Shown here: positions 13,901 to 22,591 of the stretch, piece by piece
How the letters are laid out: each line of letters starts with the position of its first letter
Numbering within the stretch: position 1 is the first letter of the stretch
Assembly: GCA_010014835.2 (NCBI GenBank)
Contig: JAAAKB020000008.1
Location: 193,958 to 242,951, forward strand
Source: Apostichopus leukothele
Lineage: Eukaryota > Echinodermata > Holothuroidea > Aspidochirotida > Stichopodidae
Length of the DNA: 48,994 nucleotides
Direction of reading: 5' to 3'
The notes under the pieces: model-generated
Told to the model about the DNA's origin: nothing
Database searches by the model: none
Seen by the model: only the letters and a program-made list of their open reading frames with translations
Translations under genes and position numbers: made by a program

Positions 13901-16900
13901 CACACCAGATGCTGCAGAAAACGGCAGAGATGCAGAAACTGCAAGAAGATCTGGAAGAGACGAAGAATCAATTGATCCTTAAAACAGCAGAATTGTCAGA
14001 CTTACAGTCAATCAATGAGCAGAAGCAAGTAGAGATGAAACAATTGAGGGAGAAACTGTTGATATCTAACGATATATCTGAGGAGGCAAATGAAGCTATT
14101 AAGGTAGACCTAGAACTATTGAGAGACAAAGTGTCAAGGTATGAGGAAACTATTGATACCTTGAGAAGGGAACAGACAGAGTCATTGGACCAGCTGCAGG
14201 CAGTCACCTCGTCGGGGAATTCAAAATCCGAACGCTGGAGCCTCGAAAAGGAACAACTCCAGAACACCGTCGAGAGCTTAACCTCAGAGAGAGATCGTTT
14301 GTTGGAATCCAAGATGGAGTTGGAGACGATCGTGGAAACCAAACAGCAGCAGTTACAGGAGTTGAATCTGAAGGCTGAGGCCACAGAGGAACAACTTAAT
14401 AGTCTTAACCAAATGGAGATAACATCCAAGGAGACAGTACAGTCTCTCGAAGCTAGTAATTCTTCTCTCGCCATGGAATTGGACTTGCTGAAGTGCAATA
14501 TTAAAGAATTAGCAAGTGAAAAATTTAGCTTGGAGTTGCAACATGAGGAAACTAACAGAATAGAAGGTGCAAGGCAAGACACTGAAAGTGAAAACCAAGT
14601 TGACTTTGAAAAGGTGACGGAGGAACTCCATCAGGTCAAACTAGAAAAAGAAGACCTCTCCAATCAGATGAAATTTATGAAGCAAGATGTAGATAGACTT
14701 CTTCAAGAGGCAGAGGAAAGAAAATCTGCAATAGATAGTTTGGAATTGAAATTGCAGGATTTAGAGTCTGGAAAACAAGGTCTCTCTGAAGAGCTGAAGA
14801 CCGCAAGGGAAATGCTAAACAAAGTAGCTGAGGAGAAATCTGTGTTGGAAGAGGCGATGAATTCAAGGGAATCAGAATCAGAGGGATGGGAAGAGCAGCT
14901 AGGAGAGGCCAGAAGTCAGTGTGACAAAGCATGTCTTGAGATAACAGAATTGAAAGAACAGAATAAAGACTTGGGTTCTGATAAAGAGAGAATGATCTCA
15001 GAGTTAGAAGATATTAATAACCAGTTACAGATCATCATCATAGAGAAGGAACAGTTACAGGATGACCTCAAGGAACTGCAGAGCTCCTTAGAGATGTCTC
15101 AATTGGACAAATTGGATCAAGAGAAGAAGACAAGGGAAGTAACTGTAGCCAAAGAGGATGTGGAAACAGAACTTAGAACTTTGACTGGCCTAACCAAAGA
15201 GCTCAGGACCAAAGTAGAGGAACTGACGGACCTCGTGAAGCAGATGTCGTCAGAGAAGATCGTTCTAGAGGAACAGGTCAAGGAAGCGCAAAAGGAACTC
15301 CATAACTTTGGGCAAGGCTGCGAGAAGCTGCAAGACCGCCTTGTGTGGGAGAGCCAAGAAGCAGAGAAAAAGACGAAAGAATTGGAGAAGTTGAGGCAAG
15401 AAATAGAAGATCAAAAATTGGAAATTGTCAACCTGACAGAAGAGCTGGAATCTGTGAGTCAAGAGAGAGAAGAGGTGACTGAAATCCAGAGGAGCAAAGA
15501 TAATAGAATCACTGAATTAGAAATGGAATTGGAGAAGCAGAAGGGAGCAGTGGAGAGTTTGGAGTGTACCATTTATGAGAAGCAAACCGAAGTAGAGGAG
15601 CTGAGGCAAACTGTAGAGCGCCTGGAGAAACTCTCAAGTGAACTGGAAGCAAAACTTCAAGATAGAACAGACGAAGCTGATGAAAGGGGCAAAGAGATTA
15701 TAACAAAGGAAGAGGAGATGGAATCGAAGCTCGTGGAAGTAATTTCTGAGAGAGATTCATTCCAAGGTCAGATTCAGTCCATAGAATCTGAAAATGAAGA
15801 GCTGACTAGAGAGGTCGAGAAGCTTAACGAAAACCTGAAGGGAGAAATTGAGAAACTCCAGGCAGCTCAAGAAGCTATTGAGAACTTAGTCAAAGATTTA
15901 GAAGCATCAAAGACACAGGAACAAAACCTTCAGCAGCAGTTAGAGGTCTCTGTCTGTGAGGCTAATGAGACTATGCAAAAGTTGTCCGGATTAGAAGAAG
16001 AGCTCAAGTCTAAAGATACAGAGAAGTCTAATTTGGAGGAAACCCATGAACAAGTCACAGAGGAACTCAGAGAACAGATACGTTGTTTGGAAGAGACGAT
16101 CGGTTTGAAATGCGAAGAAATCCAGTCAGCCTTAGAGAGGTGTAACACTGCCACAACGGATGTTGAAGAACACAGAACCGCACTGGAAGGAAAGGTGACG
16201 GAGATAGAAGAACTGAATCGCCTAAATGAAACGCTCATCGTTGAAAAACGACAGTTTGAAGACGTGATCGGTAGCTTGCAAGAGGATGCCTGCAAACTCA
16301 GACAAGAAATTAATGAGAAAAGCCAAGAATTAGTGGAAATTTCGAATTTGAAGACAGAAGCGGAACAACGGGGTACCGAAGTAGAGAATAAGTTTGAAAT
16401 GTTGATTGTGGAGAAGAGTGACATTGAGGAGCAGTTAGATGACCTGAAGAAGCAATTAGTCACCAAAGAAGAGGAGTTCTCCAAATTAAACGCTGAAGTG
16501 CAGTCTTTCAAAGAAGCTAAAGATAGTCAGGAATCCAAAAATATGGAAGAAATGGCAGCACTTCAGTCAGAGTGTTCAAACTTTGAGGAAAAATTATCCT
16601 TAGCAGAAGAGAAGGCTAGAGATGCTCGCGAAGAGTTTGAAAAGTTATCAGCGGAAGTGCTCGCAGCAGAAAAAGAGAAGTCCGTCTTACGAGAACAACT
16701 CACCTCCTTGGAATCAGATTGTGAAAGTAAAAAGGTAACAGATTCAAAAGTTATTTCTGGGAATTATTATTTTATTTACCTTACATTAAGCATTTAAAAA
16801 GTTATTGTAACACATTAAAACACTCTGGCACATAAATGATTATGTAAAATTATACTTTTCAACATTGCAAAATCATGTTCTCTAACTCACATCTCAAATC

Positions 16901-19900
16901 TAGCATTTTATAATGACATAACCTCTACATGCTAATTTACAACTTTTTCATACAATGCTAAAGCAGCCTTTACTGACATCTGTACTTGAACATAGCATAC
17001 TTCTTGCCATGACTGTGGCATGGTCGCAGGAGTGGTGGATTGAGTGTGGTACAAAAATGAACCCAGAGAGTCAGAGACCATTATTTTGTCATACTTTACA
17101 AAACTTGTTTTCATATTTGTCCGTTCCTTGACAAAGTACATGTCTTACCAACATAGTACTCACCCTTTATCTTCTTATTGTACTGGTGGTTTACAATTTG
17201 GAGTAATTGCTTTAACTTTCCCAATACAACTGCATGTGTAAGTTATGTCATGCATCTCCTTAAGCTGTAGCAATTCATATGTGTAACCATTTGAAGAAAA
17301 CAAATGCACACAACTCCTTAATATGTCATAAAAAATGCTTCACAATTATTCTTGAATAGTCTGAACCATTAAAATTGATACCTATCCATGACACTAACTG
17401 ATTTTTACCTCAAGTCTAATAACAAAGGCAGTTTCCTTTTCCACAGAATTAACTGTGGTAGACTCCCATATCAATGTGAATAAATTCAACAAAACAACAT
17501 TGTTTTTTTCACTCAATTAACTGTAATTCCTTTTTTCTTGGTTTCCAAGCTTGAACTTGACCAGGTTGTTTCTGAGAAGAAAGAACTTGAGATTCAGATG
17601 CAGACAACTCACAGCAAACTCTTGGAATCCCAGGCGCTGGTCCAGACAGAGACGGCCCGCTATGATGACATGGTGGAAGAGAAAGAGACAGAAATTGAGA
17701 CAGTAAAAGCCAACATTACACAGAAGGTAAAACAAACTGAAATTTATGACCTTAGAGTCTAGTCTTAGCCACTTTTTTTGTTGGAAGTTGGCATTGTTAA
17801 ATGCCATCAACCATAGCTATTTAAAGTGATTTTCTTTTAGTTTGATTGGCAAGTTTACCAAACTTAACAAGTATAAAATATTGATCAAACTAGACACCCC
17901 ATAGATTTCTCACTAAACTTAGGTTACTCAGTGCGTAGTTAATAATTTGAATCAGTCTTCATCATTCTCTCATCTAGATAATCCTCATGAAAGCGTAAAC
18001 ATGTGAAATGCTAACTGGGGGTTAAATTTATAAAAAATGGAATTGCAACTGGACATTTCAACCAAGAATGTGCCTTCTTACCTAATAACCTACATTATAA
18101 AGGAAGTTAACTAATGAATAGCATAAAACTTGTATCAAAATTAATTATAAGGCAAAAACCATGTTATCACTCCAAATCACTCCTGAGTGAGGGAATGAAC
18201 AGCAGACTCTTTTAAGGTAACTGCGATACTCTAACCACTTATTGAATATTTGTTAGAAAATTAAGGCTATTAAACTCATGCAAAATGTTGACAGACGTTA
18301 TGATTCCTTTATTTCTATGGGTTCCATATTTGTTAATGTCATATGTGGTGTCACATGCATACTGATAAAGCATGCTGATATTGTAGCAGAAGTATAAAAC
18401 TCCAATGCCCCCCCCCCCCACTCCCAAGCCCACTTACAGTGCTATCTGTTACCTGTGTTGCTATTATTATTGTGATTGGTTGGATAACAAGTTAGCAGAC
18501 ACTTTGACTACCAGTTTTTGTAATTCATTCTTTCTTGTTTCTGTATTTTAATTTACAGGAAGAAAAGATTGATGAGTTAAGGACGGAATCCGAGGAACTA
18601 AAACTCTCTGCAGAGAAGGCCTCCCAAAATGTGAAACTGCTCAGTCTGAAGCTGAAACGATTTGAAAGTGAACCTAGCCCAAATGCTAAGATGAATCAAC
18701 AGTTGAAGAAATCAGAGCAACAATGTTCAAAACTAAGAAGTCAACTCTCAGATGAAAGGACCGCTAAAGGACAGCTGGAAGAAAAGTTATCAGCTTTGTC
18801 ATCTGAACATGAAGAAAAGGCTAAGGAAATCCGAGAAAAACTTGATTCAGTCGAGAAAGAAAAATCCCAGTTGGAGGAAGACAAAGAAACACTTCAAAGT
18901 AAACTGCAGTTTAGCATGAACAATTCTCGTAAACTTGAAAATCAAGTGTCCAGCCTTCAGTACAAGGTAATCGAATTAGAGGCCAATGGTGGATCAAGTG
19001 ATGAAACAGCCCCTACCCAACCAGCGCAAGGATCTTGTAAATGTTCCGAAGAACTGTCGGACCTTAAGGAGGAGCTGGCAGAAGTCAAGGAAGAACTAGA
19101 AGCCAAGGAAGAGAAGGCTTTCAATGCCATGAAGAAATACAGTAGCCTCATCACCAGGTTTCGACAACTGGAGAGGGAGAAAGAGACACTCACTACCAAG
19201 CTGAAATTCTTGACTACCAAAAAGACAGGAGTCCAAGGCAGTGTCGATATGGGGAGTAAAGAAGTGAAGAAATCTGAAGAGTCGACCGGCAAAGAAGTGA
19301 AGACCAAGGGTTTAAGTGCTAAGGGTTCTTCATCAGTCAAAGAAGAAGTTGTACCCCCGACAGATACTCAAAGAAGAAAGACAGCCAGGCTGTCGTCAAA
19401 GTTTAGGAAACAAGCCAATAAGTCTGTGTCCGAAACTGAACCTGCAAAGAAAGAAACCGGAGAAGAGAGCAATGAAAAGCTGTCACCGTCAGCTGCAGAA
19501 CGACCATCCGTGGCCATCGTTTCAAGTCCTCCGGCTAGGAGAACGAGGCTCAGCAAGCAGTACAGAAAAGAAAAGCAAACACCGCCGAAGCTTGCTGATC
19601 CTAAGAAGGAGACCATTGCAAAGGAAGCAGAAGAGAGTGAAGGACAGGAGGGTCTGGCCGAGAAGAGGACCTTATCATCGGAATCAGACAACAGTACCGC
19701 AGGCAAACGGGCCAGACACTCTCAAGGAGTAGTAGCGTCACAGAGCTCTTCATCGGATCAGGAATCAATGACTGGTAAGCAGTGGCTTTATGTTATAAAA
19801 TTAAAACTTACTAAGCTTGAGATGGACAGAATGATTTTTTTTCTTTCTTCACTAAATCTTAATTCTTTTACACATATGAAAATAAAATCAGATGTCACCC

Positions 19901-21031
19901 CACAAGTTGTTAAATCCATCAGCTTGCATACAAACAGATTAATTAATCAATATCCCTTATTTGTTTCAAATGGTTTAGCTTTGCCTCTTTTCCTTAGCAT
20001 AAGATTGCCCTTTGCATGTTTTGTTCTTTAAATAAGTTGTCAAGTTAAAACCAAGAACAACAACATTTTCATTATCTTAATAATTTTCAGTTTCATCGAG
20101 GAAGTCCCTCAGAACAAGAAAATCTGATGTTGCATCAGAGCCATCTGTCCCGAGGCGTGTAACCAGAAGTTCGAGGGGCACTGTGGTAAGTATTCATCTA
20201 ATGTTTTGCAACAACAGAAAACCAATCAAATTTTACAACCAAAAAACACATATTGTTAAAGTTATGATTTCATGACAACATAGCTGCATCAGATTTATCC
20301 TTGTTTACAATGTCCATGCAGGAGGAGACCTGCCTTTATGTGCCTTGCAAAAGGGGGCACTCGGTCTGTCTTTCAACAAGAGAGAACTTGTCTCCTATGC
20401 ATTCACTGTATAGGATCTTTGTCATTCTTTACTGCTAGTACTGGTCTTGCTCTGCCTCACAAAGGAGGGCACTTGCCTTGTGCCTCAAAAGGAGAGAACT
20501 TGTTGTATGTGTCATGCCTGTACAGTGCACTTGTCTCCTGTGCTTTGACAGTTGCTAACACCTGTCATTATTTGTCTTGTAAGAGACAGCTCTTGCCCTG
20601 TCCCTCAACAAAGAGAATGTGTCTTCTGTGCCTCAACTTTTCTCAAATATTTGTCTTTTTGTACCTTGGTCTGTTGTGAGTATTGAAGGACATCAAGGAA
20701 TCCAAACACTAAATCTTCACAACCTGCATTTGTTCTCATATTTTCTGGTACAAAATTACACTTGGCTACTATTTGTGTACTAAAACTTCCTATTAACCTA
20801 TGAACTGGTGCATTTGTGACCAAATATTAAATGCTTTAATATATATGTTTGTTTGACATACAGAGTTCCGTTGAATCAGCACTGAACACTATCACCAACA
20901 GTCCAAAGAAATCTAGGGGGCAAGAAACAAGCGGGGCTCGTAAACTTGGCAGGGGCAGACCACGCCCACAGGGACTGGAAAGGGCGGTACAAATGGACGA
21001 AGAAAATGAAGGAAATTGCACAGTTCAGTGA
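1777..21031 (+). CDS. CENPF: Centromere protein F (CENP-F/mitosin) orthologue, complete 16-exon coding region
   Basis: Sixteen exons join with canonical GT/AG sites and consistent phases into one frame of 11,310 nt (about 3,769 aa; human CENP-F is about 3,100-3,200 aa). Coding exons: 1777-1938, 2101-2193, 2410-2594, 3016-3167, 3543-3676, 4543-4723, 5236-5453, 5629-6879, 7373-7635, 8327-8454, 9256-11817, 12410-16734, 17550-17726, 18559-19774, 20091-20185, 20864-21031. The N-terminus reads MSWADDEWKDGLPYRAIQK and then QFQLDSLEAA, nearly the vertebrate CENP-F start; residues from about 300 to 3,450 are almost continuous heptad coiled coil; the tail is basic and Ser-rich and ends in CTVQ. In vertebrates CENP-F is a cell-cycle-regulated, farnesylated, microtubule-binding protein of the fibrous corona and nuclear envelope that anchors dynein/NudE. 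Start chosen for the homology and the A at -3. The family call is very firm; function in this animal is inferred. Confidence 0.93.
2101..2193 (+). CDS. CENPF: CENPF coding exon 2
   Basis: Residues 55-85, VEEQKQQNSTLKRDLQGLEE onward, matching the human VENEK..NLKRENQ segment. The acceptor is TTGGTGTTCAG. The donor is AAG|GTTGGC, a weak 5' splice site, but exon 3 continues the frame (phase 0) and the homology. Confidence 0.85.
2410..2594 (+). CDS. CENPF: CENPF coding exon 3
   Basis: Residues 86-147, coiled coil with the segment IACLEGQLGHSK, comparable to NFQEGQLNSGKK of human CENP-F. The acceptor is TGTGATAG and the donor AA|GTGAGT. The last codon (Lys) is split 2+1 with exon 4. Confidence 0.87.
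3016..3167 (+). CDS. CENPF: CENPF coding exon 4
   Basis: Residues 147-198. The acceptor is ATCCTACAG and the donor ATG|GTATGT (phase 1). The exon encodes the end of the first coiled coil and a Ser/Arg-rich linker (RYSADRSRHSSSASY), comparable in place to the linker before YSGSKYEDLKEK in human CENP-F. Confidence 0.85.
3543..3676 (+). CDS. CENPF: CENPF coding exon 5
   Basis: Residues 198-242. A long pyrimidine tract precedes the acceptor TTAG at 3542, and the donor is CAT|GTAAGT. The peptide EEIETLKKKLKNLQERLEKE aligns with the KYEDLKEKYNKEVEERKRLE region of vertebrate CENP-F. Confidence 0.86.
3961..4214. mobile_element. Non-autonomous hAT-like MITE in CENPF intron 5
   Basis: A 254-bp element begins CAGTGGTGTGCCTAG and ends CTAAGAATGCCACTG, so the ends are imperfect terminal inverted repeats (CAGTGG.../...CCACTG). 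It is flanked by an 8-bp target duplication, GGACATTC (3953-3960) and GAACATTC (4215-4222), with one mismatch. CAGTGG termini and 8-bp duplications are hallmarks of hAT transposons. There is no coding capacity, and a poly-C run lies inside. Confidence 0.7.
4543..4723 (+). CDS. CENPF: CENPF coding exon 6, non-coiled-coil linker
   Basis: Residues 243-303. Acceptor TTGTTATCAG, donor GATG|GTGCGT. Unlike its neighbours this exon is Pro/Ser/Asp-rich (DIGDAPPPVPQR, SLLDASFGQD, DIASPIK) and predicted disordered, as is the region between the two N-terminal coiled coils of vertebrate CENP-F. The frame stays open past the donor as far as 4926, so intron retention would add a different tail. I take the spliced form because exon 7 joins it in frame. 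Confidence 0.82.
5236..5453 (+). CDS. CENPF: CENPF coding exon 7
   Basis: Residues 303-375. The acceptor is CCTTCTCTAG and the donor AAG|GTAAGA (phase 0). The coiled coil KELKALKDKVNKLELQNQSQ matches the human QELRNKINELELRLQ segment. Confidence 0.88.
5629..6879 (+). CDS. CENPF: CENPF coding exon 8
   Basis: Residues 376-792, 1,251 nt, entirely coiled coil. The opening LEDADQKRKQMAQELECQRH and the following NAEAARQAQEQRFKEKEKE correspond to the human block around LSCQRQNAESAR and KIKEKEKE, one of the clearest family matches in the gene. The donor is CAG|GTGAGG; the acceptor is TCTTTAAAG. Confidence 0.92.
7038..7139. repeat. (TTTA)n/(TTA)n low-complexity tract in CENPF intron 8
   Basis: About 100 nt of TTTA units grading into TTA units and T runs. 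It makes a long spurious open frame of Leu/Phe/Tyr and is not coding. Confidence 0.85.
7373..7635 (+). CDS. CENPF: CENPF coding exon 9
   Basis: Residues 793-880. The acceptor TTAACATTGCAG follows an AT-rich intron, and the donor is AA|GTAAGT. Coiled coil with KENSDFLYKWEETENELSKL. Phase 2 exit; the split Lys codon is completed by exon 10. Confidence 0.88.
8327..8454 (+). CDS. CENPF: CENPF coding exon 10
   Basis: Residues 880-923. The acceptor is TTTCCTACAG and the donor CAAG|GTAAAT. Short coiled-coil exon (EKDEILGGLQEKLEKLKAEW); phase 1 exit into the large exon 11. Confidence 0.85.
9256..11817 (+). CDS. CENPF: CENPF coding exon 11 (2.6 kb)
   Basis: Residues 923-1777 in one uninterrupted 2,562-nt exon. 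The acceptor is AACTTTCAG and the donor GAAG|GTAAGC. The sequence is Glu/Lys/Leu heptad coiled coil throughout, with few Pro and no transmembrane or globular segment. Composition alone would fit many long coiled-coil proteins; the assignment to CENP-F rests on in-frame splicing between the recognised ends. Confidence 0.9.
12410..16734 (+). CDS. CENPF: CENPF coding exon 12 (4.3 kb giant exon)
   Basis: Residues 1777-3218 in a single 4,325-nt exon without an in-frame stop. The acceptor is CTTTGTCAG and the donor AAG|GTAACA. Continuous long coiled coil with repeated variations on LEEEL, ESLTSE and EKSxLEE. Human CENP-F likewise carries most of its rod in very large exons. Translation past the donor reaches a stop at about 16795, in the intron. 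Confidence 0.92.
17550..17726 (+). CDS. CENPF: CENPF coding exon 13
   Basis: Residues 3219-3277. The acceptor is GTTTCCAAG and the donor AAG|GTAAAA; phase 0 on both sides. Coiled coil (LELDQVVSEKKELEIQMQTT). Confidence 0.86.
18559..19774 (+). CDS. CENPF: CENPF coding exon 14 (end of rod, basic C-terminal region)
   Basis: Residues 3278-3683. The acceptor is TTTACAG and the donor ACTG|GTAAGC. The first half is coiled coil; AFNAMKKYSSLITRFRQLER is followed by EKETLTTKLKFL and lines up with the human segment DKYCSLLISHEKLEKAKEML. The second half is a basic, Ser/Thr-rich tail (KTARLSSKFRKQ, RRTRLSKQYRKEK, GKRARHSQG), with several short clusters suitable for nuclear import or DNA contact (inference). 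Confidence 0.9.
20091..20185 (+). CDS. CENPF: CENPF coding exon 15
   Basis: Residues 3683-3714. The acceptor is TAATTTTCAG and the donor GTG|GTAAGT. A basic Ser/Arg segment (SSRKSLRTRKSDV, PRRVTRSSRGTV), comparable to the RRTTMATRTSPRL region near the human C-terminus. Confidence 0.84.
20321..20650. repeat. Degenerate ~28-bp minisatellite in last CENPF intron
   Basis: About ten diverged copies of a unit close to CTTGTCTCCTGTGCCTCAAC plus AAAGAGAA run from GACCTGCC to the last CTGTGCCTCAAC. The array keeps a frame open for 113 codons (20338-20679), rich in Cys and Leu, which is a by-product of the repeat. Confidence 0.6.
20864..21031 (+). CDS. CENPF: CENPF last coding exon with AT-hook-like motif, CaaX box and stop
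   Basis: Residues 3715-3769. The acceptor is GACATACAG. The exon encodes the AT-hook-like GRGRPRP at 20956-20976, an acidic stretch (MDEENEGN) and the terminal CTVQ before TGA at 21029-21031. Human CENP-F ends in NCKVQ, so both the length of the tail and its last residues identify the true 3' end of the reading frame. Confidence 0.92.
   Translation, partial: SSVESALNTITNSPKKSRGQETSGARKLGRGRPRPQGLERAVQMDEENEGNCTVQ
20956..20976 (+). other. AT-hook-like motif GRGRPRP in CENP-F tail
   Basis: The last exon encodes KLGRGRPRPQG, containing the RGRP core with flanking basic residues typical of AT-hook DNA-binding motifs. It lies about 20 residues before the CaaX box. A single AT-hook-like string in a basic tail can arise by chance, so DNA binding is a suggestion only. 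Confidence 0.5.
21017..21028 (+). other. CENPF: CaaX farnesylation box (CTVQ)
   Basis: Codons TGC ACA GTT CAG directly before the stop give C-T-V-Q. The human protein ends C-K-V-Q and is farnesylated; Gln at the X position favours farnesyltransferase over geranylgeranyltransferase. In vertebrates the lipid supports nuclear-envelope and kinetochore targeting. The motif is read from sequence; modification is inferred. Confidence 0.88.
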
Positions 21032-21190
21032 AACTTGAAAATGGATGATGGATGAGTTATTAAGCTGAAACCTTACTAATTATTATCTAGCCTCTCTTTT
21101 ATATTGGCATCCCCTGTGATGAAATTGTGTATCATCAGTAGTTTCAAGTATCTATTTGATTGTGAAATTAAACTGTGTATTATGCAATAC
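21032..21190 (+). terminator. CENPF 3' UTR with proximal poly(A) signal candidate
   Basis: The 3' UTR starts after the TGA. ATTAAA at 21167-21172, followed by a GT-rich TGTGTATTATG, is the closest plausible polyadenylation signal. Canonical AATAAA candidates also occur at 22818-22823 and 23461-23466, so a longer 3' UTR is possible. The region is AT-rich, and none of these can be chosen without transcript ends. Confidence 0.35.
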
Positions 21191-22485
21191 TTGCAGTACA
21201 TATTAAAAACAATCAAAAACTTTTCTAAGGGCTTCCCTCACAATCTTTAGAATTCTTTTACAGTTTTATGTGAAGTGTTATGCAACGTGTGTATTGATAA
21301 CAAATCATTTGAAAGCGTGCTCGTTACTGTAAATGTTGAATTCTTTTTTATGCGACATAAGTTAGATGAGGAAGATAACTTCCAACCTGCAATAGGATTA
21401 CGATACATGTAAATTATAATTCATGAAATATCACGTTATTTCTGCTAACATATGAAAACATCTGACTTAACATGTAGGAGATTTCCCAGGTTTATTGACC
21501 AGTTTCTTGTGAAGAGTGATAATGCCATGAAGGTAATTCAGTCTTCTCCGGATAGAACTTGAGTTAATGACCTTTCATTTTCTTTTTCTTATCATTAAGT
21601 CTTGGATTGCATTAAGAAGAAATTATGCCCAACCAGTTAATAATTTAATTTGTCTTTGTTTTTTTTATTCTAGTTCTATTACGTTTGTATTATAGTTAGA
21701 ATAGCCTTTACTCTTTCGATTGAAATGGATTCATTTCTAGCTGTCGAATGAATTGTCAACTTTTTTCCACCACATTTAGCTGGCTGTTGGTGATGTTGTT
21801 GTCCGAGAGTAGTGTATCTAGCAAAATGTTGTACAAAAAGATAAATTTTATATCGAGATGTTGATATTGTATGATAATGTTCATCAGTGTAGAAGCTGCT
21901 ATGCAAGCTTCAAATAGTACATTATTCCATGGCAGTCAGTGACGGTTCCCTCCCTTGTTTACAACTTTGAAGAAATTTGAAATGCTGGTTTATATAACTT
22001 GATTCTAAAACGGATGTATTTTGCATGGATGAAGTCACAATGGGGTTTATGGCATATTTCACGTAAGAGCCAACATGTATATGCATCATGTGCTATCCGA
22101 TTTGAAATACAGCGTCGCATGATCATGAAAACTAATATGCTTATGAAGCGGGTCTGTAGTTAACAGTTATTTGTAGTGTCCTCCAACTGACTTAAAATCA
22201 GGATGAATACTTCGATCGACACTGTCAAATAAGGGGTCATCTTTCTGAAGCCAAACGGTTAAAATCTTCAGCGGAATTACACTGTGCACAATTAAACAAA
22301 CGTGCCATTGAATAAGTTATTTATCGTTTCTTTTTTTTCATAAGAACAAGACAGGAGAATAATAGTGTAAATTGTAGTGATCAAAACGTTGGCTCACTCA
22401 CAATGTTAGATCAGTGGCATAGATATAAGATGTCTTATAGTAAATATGAGAAAGAGCAAGGCTTAAAGATCAAGACAGATATTGT

Positions 22486-22591
22486 TAGGGGTGCACCAGA
22501 TTGCAAATCGGCTGCCATAATTCCAGTATTTTATTATTCCAGCAATCCGGTATCCAGCCAGATTTGAAATGCCAAATCCAGTGCAACCTTA
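22486..22591. mobile_element. Possible old short inverted-repeat element (MITE)
   Basis: The left end TAGGGGTGCACCAGATT and the reverse complement of the right end near 22591 (TAAGGTTGCACTGGATT) agree at about 13 of 17 positions. The roughly 105-bp interior is non-coding. GGGGTGCACC termini are common in hAT-type short elements. The target duplication is unclear (ATTGT at both sides at best). Confidence 0.33.

Larger units (their letters stand above)
1939..20863 (+). other. CENPF introns: content not otherwise listed
   Basis: Introns over 300 nt are 2595-3015, 3168-3542, 3677-4542 (hAT MITE), 4724-5235, 6880-7372 (TTTA tract), 7636-8326, 8455-9255, 11818-12409, 16735-17549, 17727-18558 (poly-C near 18411), 19775-20090 and 20186-20863 (minisatellite). 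I see no RNA gene or nested gene in them on either strand. Open frames on the minus strand opposite exons 8, 11 and 12 are shadows of the coiled coil. Confidence 0.55.

Noticed and set aside
13968-14582. 204-codon minus-strand open frame opposite CENPF exon 12
   Set aside because: Same antisense effect of coiled-coil codon usage; composition is Ser/Leu/Cys-skewed.
20338-20679. 113-codon Cys-rich open frame
   Set aside because: Explained by the degenerate 28-bp minisatellite in the last CENPF intron.
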